Below, one piece after another: positions 11,158-21,979 of a DNA stretch of 64,000 bases (the first letter of the stretch is position 1; every line of letters begins with the position of its first letter). The DNA lies in the NCBI RefSeq assembly GCF_000725545.1, contig NZ_JNZP01000003.1:62001-126000 (forward strand), given 5' to 3'. The translations under genes and the position numbers were made by a program. This stretch comes from Streptomyces exfoliatus. Lineage in GTDB: Bacteria; Actinomycetota; Actinomycetes; Streptomycetales; Streptomycetaceae. The notes beneath the pieces are model-generated. The model saw only the letters and a list, made by a program, of their open reading frames with translations, made no database searches and had not been told where the DNA came from.

Positions 11158-12140
11158 GCGTTCTCCTCCTGACGGCGACGGGCGAAGGCCCAGGCGTCGG
11201 CGACGACGGCCGCCAGGTCGGGACGGGACGGCGTCCAGCCGAGCCGCTCGCGGGCGGCGTCGGCGGAGGCGACCAGGACGGCCGGGTCGCCGGGGCGGCG
11301 GGCGGCGGTGATCTCCGGGACGGGGTGGCCGGTGACCCGCCGTACGGTCTCGACGACCTCGCGGACGGAGAAGCCGCTGCCGTTGCCCAGGTTGCAGACG
11401 AGGTGCTCGCCGGCCGGCACCGCGTCCCGGCTCATGGCGTCGAGCGCGAGCAGGTGGGCCTCGGCGAGGTCGGCGACGTGGATGTAGTCGCGGACGCAGG
11501 TGCCGTCCGGCGTCGGGTAGTCCTCGCCGTACACGGAGATCGCCTCGCGGCGGCCCTGGGCGACCTGGAGGACGAGCGGGATCAGGTGCGACTCGGGCTC
11601 GTGGCGCTCGCCGAGCGAGCCGTACGCCCCCGCCACGTTGAAGTAGCGCAGCGACACGGCGGCCAGGCCGTGGGCGGCGCACTCCCCGCCGATCATGTGG
11701 TCGACGGCCAGTTTGCTCGCCCCGTAGGGGCTGGTGGGGGCGGTCGGCGCGGACTCGGTGATCGGCACGGTCTCCGGCTCACCGTAGGTGGCGGCGGTGG
11801 AGGAGAACACCAGCTTGCGCACGCCGGCGGCGCGCAGGGCGGCGAGCAGGGCCATGCTGCCGCCGACGTTGTTGTCCCAGTACTTCTCGGGCTTGGCCAC
11901 GGATTCTCCGACCTGGGAGAAGGCGGCGAAGTGCAGGACGCCGTCGTAGGAGCCGTCCAGCCACTTCGCGGCGTCCTGGACGCGGCCCTCGATGAACTCG
12001 GCGCCGTCGGGGACGGCTTCGGCGAAACCGGTGGAGAGGTCGTCGAGGACGGTGACGCGGTCGCCCCGTTCCAGGAGGTGGGCGGCGACGACGCTGCCCA
12101 CGTATCCGGCTCCGCCGGTCACCAGGTACCTCTGTGTCAT
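11154..12140 (-). CDS. galE: UDP-glucose 4-epimerase
   Basis: NAD-dependent epimerase interconverting UDP-galactose and UDP-glucose. The 328-residue extended-SDR protein starts with the Rossmann motif VTGGAGYVGSV. It carries the catalytic Ser in SSTAATYGEPE and the YGASK (YxxxK) pair, then ACAVRYFN-like sequence (LRYFNVAGA) and RDYIHVADLA of the GalE family. It overlaps galT upstream and galK downstream by four bases each. It completes the Leloir set and also supplies UDP-galactose for glycan synthesis. Confidence 0.97.
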   Translation of the reverse strand: MTQRYLVTGGAGYVGSVVAAHLLERGDRVTVLDDLSTGFAEAVPDGAEFIEGRVQDAAKWLDGSYDGVLHFAAFSQVGESVAKPEKYWDNNVGGSMALLAALRAAGVRKLVFSSTAATYGEPETVPITESAPTAPTSPYGASKLAVDHMIGGECAAHGLAAVSLRYFNVAGAYGSLGERHEPESHLIPLVLQVAQGRREAISVYGEDYPTPDGTCVRDYIHVADLAEAHLLALDAMSRDAVPAGEHLVCNLGNGSGFSVREVVETVRRVTGHPVPEITAARRPGDPAVLVASADAARERLGWTPSRPDLAAVVADAWAFARRRQEENA

Positions 12141-13180
12141 GCGCTTGCCACCTCTCGGAGTCGTCGGGCCGCGTCCTCCGGCCGTACGTCGTTCATGAAC
12201 GCGCCCATGCCGGACTCGGTGCCCGCGAGGTACTTCAGCTTGCCGGAGGCCCGTCGGACGGTGAAGAGCTCCAGGTGCAGTCCGAAGTCCTCCCGCCGCC
12301 CGTCCGTGAACGGCGCCTGGTGCCAGGCGGCGATGTAGGGCGTCGGCGGCTCGTCCGGGCCGAAGATCCGGTCGAAGCGCCTCAAGAGTTCCAGGTAGAC
12401 CTGTGCGAACTCTGTGCGCGCCGCGCCGTCGAGGGCGAGGAGGTCGGGCACCCGCCGCTTGGGGTGGAGGTGCACCTCGTACGGCCAGTGGGCGGCGTAC
12501 GGGACGAAGGCGATCCAGTGCTCGGTCTCCAGGACCACCCGCTCGCCGTCGGCGCGTTCGCGGGCGACGACGTCGTCGAAGAGGTTCCGGCCGGTCTCGG
12601 CGCGGTGCTCGTCGACGCGGCGGCGCATCGCGGCCGTGCGGGGGGCGACGTACGGGAAGGCGTAGATCTGGCCGTGCGCGTGGGGCAGGGTCACGCCGAT
12701 CTCCTGGCCCCGGTTCTCGAAGCAGTAGACCTGCTCGACGCCGGGGAGGGCGGAGAGGGTGGCGGTGCGGTCGGTCCAGGCGTCGAGGACGAGGGCGACC
12801 CGCTCCTCGGTGAGGTCGGCGAAGGAGGCGGTGTGGTCGTCGGTGAAGCAGACGACCTCGCAGCGGCCGACGCCGCCGGAGAGGGACGGGAAGCGGTTCT
12901 CGAAGACCACCACCTCGTAGCTCTCCTCGGGGACCTCGCTCTCGCGTCCGTCCCGGGAGGGACAGAGCGGGCAGGCGTCGGCCGGCGGGAGGTAGGTGCG
13001 GGCCTGCCGGTGCGAGGCGACGGCGACGTCGTCGCCGGTGAGGGCGTCGCGCCGGATCTCGGAGCGGGAGACGACGGGGGTGAGGGGGCGCGGGTCGACG
13101 GCGGTACGGACGGTGTCGTCGCCGCTGTCGTAGTAGATCAGCTCGCGCCCGTCGGCGAGCGTGGCGACGGTCTTCTTCAC
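12137..13180 (-). CDS. galT: Galactose-1-phosphate uridylyltransferase
   Basis: Transfers UMP from UDP-glucose to galactose-1-phosphate through a histidine intermediate. The 347-residue protein has the CPLC metal site near residue 65, the active-site LPHAHGQIYAFP segment, and downstream HPKRRVPDL and HLELF histidines of the type-1 family. The GTG at 13180 is chosen because GGAGGG lies seven bases upstream and the protein then begins VKKTVATLADGREL. It is the first gene of galT-galE-galK; the 75 bases upstream to the LuxR terminator must hold the promoter. Confidence 0.95.
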   Translation of the reverse strand: MKKTVATLADGRELIYYDSGDDTVRTAVDPRPLTPVVSRSEIRRDALTGDDVAVASHRQARTYLPPADACPLCPSRDGRESEVPEESYEVVVFENRFPSLSGGVGRCEVVCFTDDHTASFADLTEERVALVLDAWTDRTATLSALPGVEQVYCFENRGQEIGVTLPHAHGQIYAFPYVAPRTAAMRRRVDEHRAETGRNLFDDVVARERADGERVVLETEHWIAFVPYAAHWPYEVHLHPKRRVPDLLALDGAARTEFAQVYLELLRRFDRIFGPDEPPTPYIAAWHQAPFTDGRREDFGLHLELFTVRRASGKLKYLAGTESGMGAFMNDVRPEDAARRLREVASA

Positions 13181-13220
13181 GGGTGTGCCCTCCGGCGGGA
13201 TCAAACAGAACCACGCACAA

Positions 13221-13233
13221 GGAATCACATTCC
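13221..13233. promoter_or_regulatory. Short palindrome in the gal promoter region
   Basis: GGAATCACATTCC, arms GGAAT/ATTCC around three bases, 41 bases upstream of the galT start. A TTGACG hexamer lies just further upstream on the minus strand (13247-13242) and could be the -35 box; I could not identify a convincing -10. Operator role is inferred from position only. Confidence 0.35.
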
Positions 13234-13255
13234 AACATGAGCGTCAACGCCGAAG

Positions 13256-13282
13256 CCGGGGCCCCGCACCGCGGGGCCCCGG
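13256..13282 (-). terminator. Terminator of the upstream LuxR gene
   Basis: Perfect 12-bp GC hairpin with a 3-nt loop (13256-13267 with 13271-13282), nine bases after the stop of the LuxR gene and before the gal promoter. Confidence 0.85.
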
Positions 13283-13291
13283 AAACTCACC

Positions 13292-13975
13292 TCAGCGGGG
13301 TCCCCGCTGCTGCGGCACCGCCCGGTCGAGCAGCCCCGTACGGGCCGCGAGGGCCGCCGCCTCCAGGCGCGAACCGACCCCCAGCTTCATCAGGACCCGC
13401 TGCACATGCGTCCGCGCCGTGCTCGACGCGATCCCCATCCCCGCCGCGATCAGCCGGGTGTCCTCCCCCTCCGCGACCCGGACGAGGACCTCCACCTCCC
13501 GCTGCGTGAGCAGCCGCAGCAGCCGCTGCCCCTCGTCGTCCGGCTGCGCCGTGGGGTGCAGCAGCTCCGCGAAGGCCGCCTGGAGCAGCTGCGGCGCCAC
13601 CGCCGACTCACCCGCCCTCGCCTTCACCAGGGCGCGCTCCACCCCCTCGATGCGCTCGTCCTGCCGGACGTATCCCGAGGCGCCGGCCGCGAACGCCGCC
13701 GCGATCCCGCGCGGCGAGGGCACGGGACCCAGCACCACCACCGCCACCTGCGGCCGCTCCCGCTTGATCCGCACGACCACGTCGAAGGCCCCTGGATCGG
13801 CCGGAGCCGCCGTCCCGAGCAGACAGACCTCCGGCGCCCGGCTCACCACCAGCTCCGCCGCCCCCGCCACCGGCGCGGCCGCCGCGAGCACCCGGTGCCC
13901 GCGCAGCTTCAGCGCCGAGGCGAGCGCCTCCGCGAGCAGGCGGTGGTCGTCCACCACCACGAGGCGTACGCCCAT
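13292..13975 (-). CDS. LuxR-type regulator with degenerate receiver
   Basis: A 227-residue NarL-like protein: receiver-like domain (about residues 1-120) and LuxR DNA-binding domain (LTQREVEVLVRVAEGEDTRLIAAGMGI, then STARTHVQRVLMKLGV). The receiver keeps the first acidic pair (VVVDDHRLL), but the expected phospho-acceptor Asp is Gly in EVCLLGTAA. The Thr/Ser is Gly (VVVLGPV) and the Lys is Arg (GYVRQD). It therefore looks like a pseudo-receiver not controlled by a kinase. The ATG follows a GGGGGAAGAG stretch. It lies just upstream of the gal operon on the same strand, separated by a terminator. Target unknown. Confidence 0.83.
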   Translation of the reverse strand: MGVRLVVVDDHRLLAEALASALKLRGHRVLAAAAPVAGAAELVVSRAPEVCLLGTAAPADPGAFDVVVRIKRERPQVAVVVLGPVPSPRGIAAAFAAGASGYVRQDERIEGVERALVKARAGESAVAPQLLQAAFAELLHPTAQPDDEGQRLLRLLTQREVEVLVRVAEGEDTRLIAAGMGIASSTARTHVQRVLMKLGVGSRLEAAALAARTGLLDRAVPQQRGPR

Positions 13976-14138
13976 CCCGCTCTTCCCCCTTCTCCGCGCC
14001 CGCCGTCCCCCGGCACGCCTGACCCGGCAAGGTACACGCTCCCCCGCCCCGCATCGCCCCATTCGCATCGCCATGTCGACGAATCGTCACCTCACCCGCC
14101 GTCACATCACCCTCACGGGTGGCCTCGCGGCAGACGGG

Positions 14139-14172
14139 AGCGGGCCCCTCCGGATTTCCGGAGGGGCCCGCT
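14139..14172 (-). terminator. Terminator of the twin beta-propeller operon
   Basis: Perfect 15-bp inverted repeat with a 4-nt loop (14139-14153 with 14158-14172), 20 bases after the stop of the second propeller gene. Confidence 0.88.
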
Positions 14173-14192
14173 ACCTGATCCTGCCCGAGGGC

Positions 14193-16019
14193 TCAGCCCT
14201 TGGCGCTGTACGAGACGGCGAGGTACTCCTTGGTCGAGAAGCCGCTGTCACTCGTCTTGCTCACGTACGTCTTCGAGACGATGAACCGGCCGTCGCCGAA
14301 GAGGTACTCGCTGCCGGTCACGCCGAAGCTCCGCTCGGTCTCCCGCAGCGGCTTCTCCGACGGGTTCTCCAGGAGGAGGGTCTCCTTCATCGTGCCGCCG
14401 TTGACGGACACGATCCGGCCGCCCTTGTCGTACGGGGGCACCTTGTACGCGATCAGGTCGCCCCCGTCCATGCGGAGCGGGACGAGCGTGTACTTGTCGC
14501 CCGCGTCCGCCTTCTCCGGCACCATCTTCCCGGTGGCCAGGTCGAAGGCGATGATCTCGTTCGTCTCGTCGCCGTACTCGCCGGTGGAGCCCTCGTGCTC
14601 CTCGGTCGGCACGTAGAGCCGGCCGTTGCCGACGAGCGCCTGCGTGCAGGCCTCGACCTTGGTGGAGCGGCAGCGGGCCGCGTACTGGTCGGCGTCCGCC
14701 GTGATCTTCGCCTTCAGCTTCCCGGTCTTCTCGTCGATCGAGAAGAAGTCCGAGATGCCGCTGCCGTCACCGGCGCTGTCGCCGACGTCGGCCGCGACGA
14801 CCAGCGGCTTGGTGGAGATCACCGACGCGTACTTCACACCGGTCGGCATCTTGTACTGCGAGAGCGGCGCGCCCGTCATCGGGTCGAGGTTCTGGATCAT
14901 CACGTACTGGCTGCTGTACGGGCCGCACTTGCGGACCGCGACGAGACCGGCGCCGCCGCCGTATCCGAGGTCGAAGCAGTTCTGGTCGTTGACCTGCGGC
15001 TTCCAGCGCGGGTTGCCGCTGGCGGCGTCGAAGGCGGCGCCGCCGTCGGTGCCGCCGGCCGCGACCGTCTTGCCGCTGAGCGTCACCTCGCTGAACCGGG
15101 CCTTCCCGTCACCGGCGGCCCCGCCGGTGACGGAGGTGGACCACAGCAGCTTGCCGGTGGCGAGGTCGACCATGCCGACCTCGGTGCACTGCTGGTAGTA
15201 GCGCGGCGCCACCCGCTTGGCGGCCTCGAAGAGGATCGGCACCTTGTGGTCGGCGGTCATGTGCCGGGACGCGCCGCAGACCTGGCCGGTCAGCGGAAGC
15301 GTCCACAGGACGGCGCCCGTGTCGAGGTCGTAGCCGACGACGGAGTTCACGCCGGTCTTCACGAACGCCTTGTCGGTGATCCAGGAACCCGACACGTCGG
15401 TGGTGTCGGGCACGGTCGGCAGGCCGATCTTGAAGACCTCCTTGGCCGCCGTGTTCGCCGGGGCCTTCTCCTTGCCCCCGCCGCCCAGGCCGTTCGAGCC
15501 GCCGGAGCCGCCGGTGCCGTTCGCGCCCTGCGAGGTGCCCGCCGAGCCCTTGGCCTCCTCGGTCGGCTCGTCGCCGCCCTTGGAGCCGGCGTACCAGATG
15601 CCGGCGCCGACGATCAGGACGACGGCGACGACGGCCGCGATGATGATCTGCATCTGCGCCGACAGCTTCTTGCCGCCACCGGGAGCCTGTACGGGCTGCT
15701 GGTACGTGTCGTAGGACTGCTGGGGCTGCTGGGGCTGCGTCGGGTAGCCGTACGGGGGCTGCACGGGCTGCTGGTAGCCGCCGTAGGGCTGCTGCGGCTG
15801 CTGCGGCGCGGTGGGGTAGCCGTACGGCTGCTGCTGCGGAGCCGCGGGCGGCTGCTGCGGGTAGCCGTAACCGGCGTCGGGCTGCTGCTGCGGGTGGCCG
15901 TACCCCGGCTGCTGTTGCGGGTAGCCGTACCCCGGGTCGGGCTGCTGCGGCGGCGGCGCGCCGTAGCCGCCCTGCGGGTCGGGGGGCTGGTTCGGCGGGG
16001 GCGGTGGGGGCTGCGTCAT
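14193..16019 (-). CDS. Membrane-anchored PQQ-like beta-propeller protein (second of pair)
   Basis: A 608-residue type II membrane protein. Residues 1-115 are a low-complexity cytoplasmic tail rich in Pro, Gln, Gly and Tyr (repeated YGYPQQ and YGYPT units). One transmembrane helix follows near 120-145, then a Gly/Ser/Asn linker. An extracellular domain from about 200 to the end has PQQ-type propeller strands (GAVLWTLPL, TGKLLWSTSV, ASGNPRWKP). It begins 13 bases after the stop of a paralogue of the same plan, so the two form an operon. No enzyme motif is evident; an extracellular sensor or scaffold is plausible, but that is inference. Confidence 0.85.
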   Translation of the reverse strand: MTQPPPPPPNQPPDPQGGYGAPPPQQPDPGYGYPQQQPGYGHPQQQPDAGYGYPQQPPAAPQQQPYGYPTAPQQPQQPYGGYQQPVQPPYGYPTQPQQPQQSYDTYQQPVQAPGGGKKLSAQMQIIIAAVVAVVLIVGAGIWYAGSKGGDEPTEEAKGSAGTSQGANGTGGSGGSNGLGGGGKEKAPANTAAKEVFKIGLPTVPDTTDVSGSWITDKAFVKTGVNSVVGYDLDTGAVLWTLPLTGQVCGASRHMTADHKVPILFEAAKRVAPRYYQQCTEVGMVDLATGKLLWSTSVTGGAAGDGKARFSEVTLSGKTVAAGGTDGGAAFDAASGNPRWKPQVNDQNCFDLGYGGGAGLVAVRKCGPYSSQYVMIQNLDPMTGAPLSQYKMPTGVKYASVISTKPLVVAADVGDSAGDGSGISDFFSIDEKTGKLKAKITADADQYAARCRSTKVEACTQALVGNGRLYVPTEEHEGSTGEYGDETNEIIAFDLATGKMVPEKADAGDKYTLVPLRMDGGDLIAYKVPPYDKGGRIVSVNGGTMKETLLLENPSEKPLRETERSFGVTGSEYLFGDGRFIVSKTYVSKTSDSGFSTKEYLAVSYSAKG

Positions 16020-16032
16020 CGGTCCGTGTACC

Positions 16033-17841
16033 TCACTTGCTGAAGGCCATCATCGTCTTGACCTGCTTCTCGGCCTCGTCGTTGGTGGCGGACACGCGCC
16101 CGCTGGCCACCACGAACGTGCCACTGCCGTAGGCGTAGCCCGGGCTGTAGAAGCTGTTCTCGATCGTGGCCGTCGCCGCCGGGTGCTGGAGCAGGATCTT
16201 CGGCGCGCCACCGGTCGGGGCGAGCGTCGCGACGGCGCCGCCCTTGTCGTACGCGGCGTCGACGTACAGCAGGACCTGGCCGCCCTCCATGCGCAGCGGC
16301 GTCATGGACTGCTCACCGGGCGCCTTGGAACGCCACTTGGGCTTGCCGTTCCTCAGGTCGAAGGCGACGACCTCGTTGGGCTTGCCGTACGAGGTCTCGG
16401 TGGCCATGTAGAAGGTGTTCGCGTCGGCCGCGACACCGGTGCATCCTTCGAGGTTCTTGCCGAAGATGACGAAGCCGCCGCCGCACGACGGGGCGAACTT
16501 GTCCTTGCCGCCCTGGATCTGCGAGCGGAGCTTGCCCTTGGCGTCGAGCGCGAAGATCGTCCACTTCTTCTGCTCGCGCTGGGTGGCGGAGACGACGAGC
16601 GGGTCGACCGAGTAGACCTTGTCGACCTCCCAGTCGGTCTCCAGCTTGAAGGTGAACGCGGGCTTGCCGGTGGCCGGGTTGACCACGCCGACGGCGTGGG
16701 ACTTCTTGGAGGTGCTGCCCGAGGGGCAGTCCATGGCGGCGACCAGCTTGCTGCCGCCCGCGTAGGCGAAGGGCTTGCAACCGGTGGTGGGGCCGGTGAA
16801 CAGCTGGCGGCCGTCGGCGAGCGAGAAGCCGTAGGCGCTGCTGGTGCCCGCGACGGTCACCGTGTTGCCGCTGATGGACAGGGTGTTGTCCGAGAAGGCG
16901 AACAGGCCCTTGGGCTTGGGCACGGCCTTCTTCCAGCCCGCCTTGCCGGTCTTCAGGTCGACCATCTGCAGCTGGCTGCACTTGGCGCCGTCCTTGGCGC
17001 TCTCGGCGTAGCCGAAGACCATGACGCCGTTCGCCGACGGGTTCGCGGGCGCCGCGCACAGCTCGAACGGCACGTCGATGTGCCACTTCGAGGAGCCGTC
17101 GCTGAGGCTGTAGCCGCTGATGCCCTTGTACATGGCCTTGACGACGGTGTCGCCGACGATCCACGGGCCGTAGACGTCGGAGCCGTTGCGCGGCAGGTCG
17201 ACATCGTTCTTGAGCAGCCAGTTGACCTTGGCCTCGCCGGCCTGGCGGCCCGCGTTGAGGTCGTCCTCGCCGTTGCCCCCGTCGCCCGAGCCGTCGCCCT
17301 GGTCCACCGACTCGGTGGGCTTGGGGGCGGCGGAGGTGGCGGTGGCGGTCGGCTTGGCGACCGGGTCCTTCTCGTCGTCACCGCCGACGACGGCCCAGGT
17401 GGTGACGGCGGCCACCAGGACGGCGCCGGCGGCCACGGCCGCGACGATCCCGGTCCTGCCCTTGAGACCGCCGCCGCCGGAGGGCGGCGGGGTCGGGGCG
17501 CCCGGGTAGCCCGGCTGGGCCGGGTAGCCGCCGTAGGGGCCCGGCTGCTGGCCGTACGGCCCCGGCTGCTGCTGCGGGTAGCCGGGCTGGCCCTGGCCCT
17601 GCTGCGGGTAGCCGTACGGCTGCTGCGGAGGCTGCTGACCGTACGGCCCGGGGGCCTGCTGCGGGTACCCGTAACCGGGCTGCGGCTGCTGCCCGTACGG
17701 ACCGGGCGCGGCCGGCGGCGGGGTCTGCGGTGCCTGCGGCGGTACGGGCGGGACGGGCGGCATGCCCTGGTGCGGGTTCTGGTTCGGGTCCTGGGGGGCT
17801 CCGAAACCCCCCGGCGGCTGGTTGCTGGGCGGCTGGGTCAT
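16033..17841 (-). CDS. Membrane-anchored PQQ-like beta-propeller protein (first of pair)
   Basis: A 602-residue paralogue of the following gene. It has a Pro/Gln/Gly/Tyr-rich N-terminal tail (residues 1-135, YGYPQQ-like repeats), one transmembrane helix at about 142-165 (GIVAAVAAGAVLVAAVTTW), an acidic linker, and an extracellular PQQ-type propeller with strands such as GYSLSDGSSKWHIDV, GKAGWKKAV and NGKPKWRSK. The ATG at 17841 follows AAGGGGGAACCGCTG. Paired expression suggests partner or alternative binding domains. The cytoplasmic tail resembles those on other Streptomyces membrane proteins, including kinases, but no kinase domain is present. Confidence 0.85.
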   Translation of the reverse strand: MTQPPSNQPPGGFGAPQDPNQNPHQGMPPVPPVPPQAPQTPPPAAPGPYGQQPQPGYGYPQQAPGPYGQQPPQQPYGYPQQGQGQPGYPQQQPGPYGQQPGPYGGYPAQPGYPGAPTPPPSGGGGLKGRTGIVAAVAAGAVLVAAVTTWAVVGGDDEKDPVAKPTATATSAAPKPTESVDQGDGSGDGGNGEDDLNAGRQAGEAKVNWLLKNDVDLPRNGSDVYGPWIVGDTVVKAMYKGISGYSLSDGSSKWHIDVPFELCAAPANPSANGVMVFGYAESAKDGAKCSQLQMVDLKTGKAGWKKAVPKPKGLFAFSDNTLSISGNTVTVAGTSSAYGFSLADGRQLFTGPTTGCKPFAYAGGSKLVAAMDCPSGSTSKKSHAVGVVNPATGKPAFTFKLETDWEVDKVYSVDPLVVSATQREQKKWTIFALDAKGKLRSQIQGGKDKFAPSCGGGFVIFGKNLEGCTGVAADANTFYMATETSYGKPNEVVAFDLRNGKPKWRSKAPGEQSMTPLRMEGGQVLLYVDAAYDKGGAVATLAPTGGAPKILLQHPAATATIENSFYSPGYAYGSGTFVVASGRVSATNDEAEKQVKTMMAFSK

Positions 17842-17905
17842 CAGCGGTTCCCCCTTGACGTGAACGGGTTTTCTTTCTACCACTCACGCCATGGCGCAAA
17901 AGCGA

Positions 17906-17938
17906 CCGGTCCGCCCCTTGTACCCAAGGGAGGACCGG
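17906..17938 (-). terminator. Terminator of the ABC-F gene
   Basis: Imperfect hairpin (arms CCGGTCC.. at 17906 and ..GGACCGG ending 17938) followed on the minus strand by a TTTT run, 15 bases after the ABC-F stop. Confidence 0.7.
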
Positions 17939-17953
17939 CCTGTGATGCCCTCG

Positions 17954-19759
<1,806 letters not shown>

Positions 19760-19897
19760 GTTGACTCCTGTACGGGGGGACGATCGACGTCCAAGAGTAG
19801 ACGCTGCGCGACCTGGTCACTCTTTGTGATGACGTGATCGACTTTCTGCCGTTACCGTGGACTGGCAGGCCGAAGAATCCCGCCCATGGGAGGAACC

Positions 19898-20509
19898 ATG
19901 ACCGCCGAGCCGACGACCAGGCCCAAGGCCGAGGGCGGAGCAAAGCAATGGCCGCAGCCCCCGCAGGACGGCTGGACGGTGGACGACCTGCACACCCTGC
20001 CTGACCTCCCGCCGCACACAGAGATGATCGACGGGAGCCTGGTTTTCGTGAGTCCGCAGCGCCGCTTCCACAGCGCGATGATCTTTCTGCTCCGCATGGG
20101 GCTCCGGGCGAGTGCGCCGCCTGACCTGAGGGTCGACAGCGAGATGGCCGTGGTGATCGATCGCCGCAACTGCCCGGAACCGGACGTCCTGGTCGTCCGC
20201 AAGGGTGCCGTGCACAGCCGGACCCAGACCTCGTACCCGGTCGCCGACGTCCTGCTGGCCGTCGAGGTCGTCTCGCCCGACTCGGAGTCCCGGGACCACG
20301 ACACCAAGCCGCACAAGTACGCCGCCGCCGGCATCGAGCACTTCTGGCTCGTGGAGATGGAGGGCGAGGACGACCACGCGGTCGTACGGGTCTACGAGCG
20401 CGACCCGGTCACCAAGACCTACACGTGCACCGGGGTCCACCGCGACCGGCTCAAGCTCGCCGTTCCCTTCGACATCGACATCGACCTCACCGCGATCGAC
20501 GAGATGTAG
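19898..20509 (+). CDS. Uma2-family PD-(D/E)XK nuclease-fold protein
   Basis: A 203-residue Uma2 (DUF820) protein. This family is common in actinomycetes and cyanobacteria and has a restriction-endonuclease-like fold. Visible core residues are the Asp in PEPDVLVV, then VEVVSPDSESRDHDTKPHKY with the Glu and Lys of the PD-ExK pattern, and the GIEHFWLVEM strand. The ATG at 19898 has GGAGG four bases upstream; an ATG four codons earlier is less well placed. The 3' end overlaps the convergent acyltransferase gene by 23 bases. Physiological role and substrate are unknown. Confidence 0.85.
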   Translation: MTAEPTTRPKAEGGAKQWPQPPQDGWTVDDLHTLPDLPPHTEMIDGSLVFVSPQRRFHSAMIFLLRMGLRASAPPDLRVDSEMAVVIDRRNCPEPDVLVVRKGAVHSRTQTSYPVADVLLAVEVVSPDSESRDHDTKPHKYAAAGIEHFWLVEMEGEDDHAVVRVYERDPVTKTYTCTGVHRDRLKLAVPFDIDIDLTAIDEM

Positions 20510-21776
20510 GGCGCTCGACGAGCAGCCACCCCACGAGTGCCATCGCGACCGCCGCAGGGGCGGTGACCTCGAACGCGATCAGGGTCGCGGTGTGGCCCTC
20601 CAGGAGGCCGCCGAGGCCGGTCGCCGAGAGGCCGAGGATCCCGAGGAGCGCCAGGGTGATGCCGAGGGCCGCGAGCGGTGCGGAACCGCCGTCCCGGCGG
20701 GTGGGTGCCGGGGCCTCGAAGCGGCGGAACGCGGCGACGAGTACGGCGGTCAGGGCGGCCGCCGCCGCGAACCGGAGCGGCACCTGCGCCCACCAGGCGC
20801 CCGAGGCGGGGGCGGGCAGCCCCGTGCCGAGGCCGAGCATCGCCCCGTACACCCCGAGCATCGCCGTCAGGTGCCACAGGAACGCCGTCATCGCGATCCC
20901 GTTGGCCGCGACCACCGCCCGCCACACCCCGGCGCGGGCCACCAGCCGCGTCCCGGGACTCCTGAGCAGTTCGACCGCGCCGACCAGCCACAGGCCGTGG
21001 CAGAGCAGGGCGAGGGTCGGCGGGGCCATGTTGGAGACCTTCTCGCCGGGCATGCCCACCATGGAGAGCGGATACGGGCCGAGGGCCACGAGCGCGGTCG
21101 CGCCGACGAGGCCGGCTCCGGCGAGGAGGGCCGGGCGGCGGATCATGCCGTCGGCGCGCAGGAAGCCGAGCTGGTGGACGGCCAGCCACACGAACGCGAA
21201 GTTCAGGAACTCGACGAACGGCACGTCCGCCGCGAAGCGCAGCACGTCGACGAGGACGGCCGCCCCGACGAGCCCGGCGAACGCGCCCCACCCGTACCGC
21301 TCGTGCAGCCGCAGCAGCGGCGGGGTGAGGGCGACCATCGCCAGGTAGATCCCGATGAACCAGAGCGGCTGGGTCACCAGGCGCAGCGCGACCCCCGTGA
21401 GCCCGCCGTCCGCACCGGACAGCTGGAGGACGAGCGCGGCGGCGCCCCACACGCCGACGAAGACCATCGTCGGCCGCAGCAACCGCTGGAGCCGGGCCCG
21501 CAGGAAGGCCGCGTAGGCGGGGCGTGAGCGGTGGGCGAGGGCGTGCGAGAAGCCGCCGACGAAGAAGAACACCGGCATCACCTGGAAGACCCAGGTCACG
21601 AGCTGGAGCTCGGGGACGACGGCGAGGAGGTTCCCGATCTGCCCGTCGGGGCCGACCGCCGCCATCAGCCAGTGCCCGAGGACGACGACCGCGAGCGAGG
21701 CGACCCGAAGCAGGTCGATGTACCGGTCCCGGCTCGCCGGCGTTGCGGCGGCGAGCTCACGCGCGCTGATTCCCAT
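20487..21776 (-). CDS. Acyltransferase 3 family membrane protein
   Basis: A 429-residue polytopic protein of the acyltransferase 3 (OafA/NodX-like) family. It has roughly ten hydrophobic segments, the N-terminal RYIDLLRVASLAVVVLGHW element with the conserved His, and RLQRLLRP after the third helix. Such enzymes O-acylate extracellular sugars or other small acceptors using cytoplasmic acyl donors. It is divergent from a secreted propeller gene and convergent with Uma2, without an obvious pathway partner. The ribosome-binding site is weak. Acceptor unknown. Confidence 0.87.
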   Translation of the reverse strand: MGISARELAAATPASRDRYIDLLRVASLAVVVLGHWLMAAVGPDGQIGNLLAVVPELQLVTWVFQVMPVFFFVGGFSHALAHRSRPAYAAFLRARLQRLLRPTMVFVGVWGAAALVLQLSGADGGLTGVALRLVTQPLWFIGIYLAMVALTPPLLRLHERYGWGAFAGLVGAAVLVDVLRFAADVPFVEFLNFAFVWLAVHQLGFLRADGMIRRPALLAGAGLVGATALVALGPYPLSMVGMPGEKVSNMAPPTLALLCHGLWLVGAVELLRSPGTRLVARAGVWRAVVAANGIAMTAFLWHLTAMLGVYGAMLGLGTGLPAPASGAWWAQVPLRFAAAAALTAVLVAAFRRFEAPAPTRRDGGSAPLAALGITLALLGILGLSATGLGGLLEGHTATLIAFEVTAPAAVAMALVGWLLVERPTSRRSR

Positions 21777-21979
21777 GCTCGTACGGTCCCGCGGGGGGCC
21801 GTGCGGCCGACAGGGCGCGGATACTCAACCGTCCGCTGAGTACGCGCACCGGCGCCGGGCGCAGTGCCAACCGGCCCCCTTGCCGTCGACCACGCGGGCG
21901 ACCCCCCGGCCTGGCCGCCCGCGCCTCGGACCGACGGACCGTCATGTTCTTCCCACACCCCCCACCCGAGGAGAAGCAC

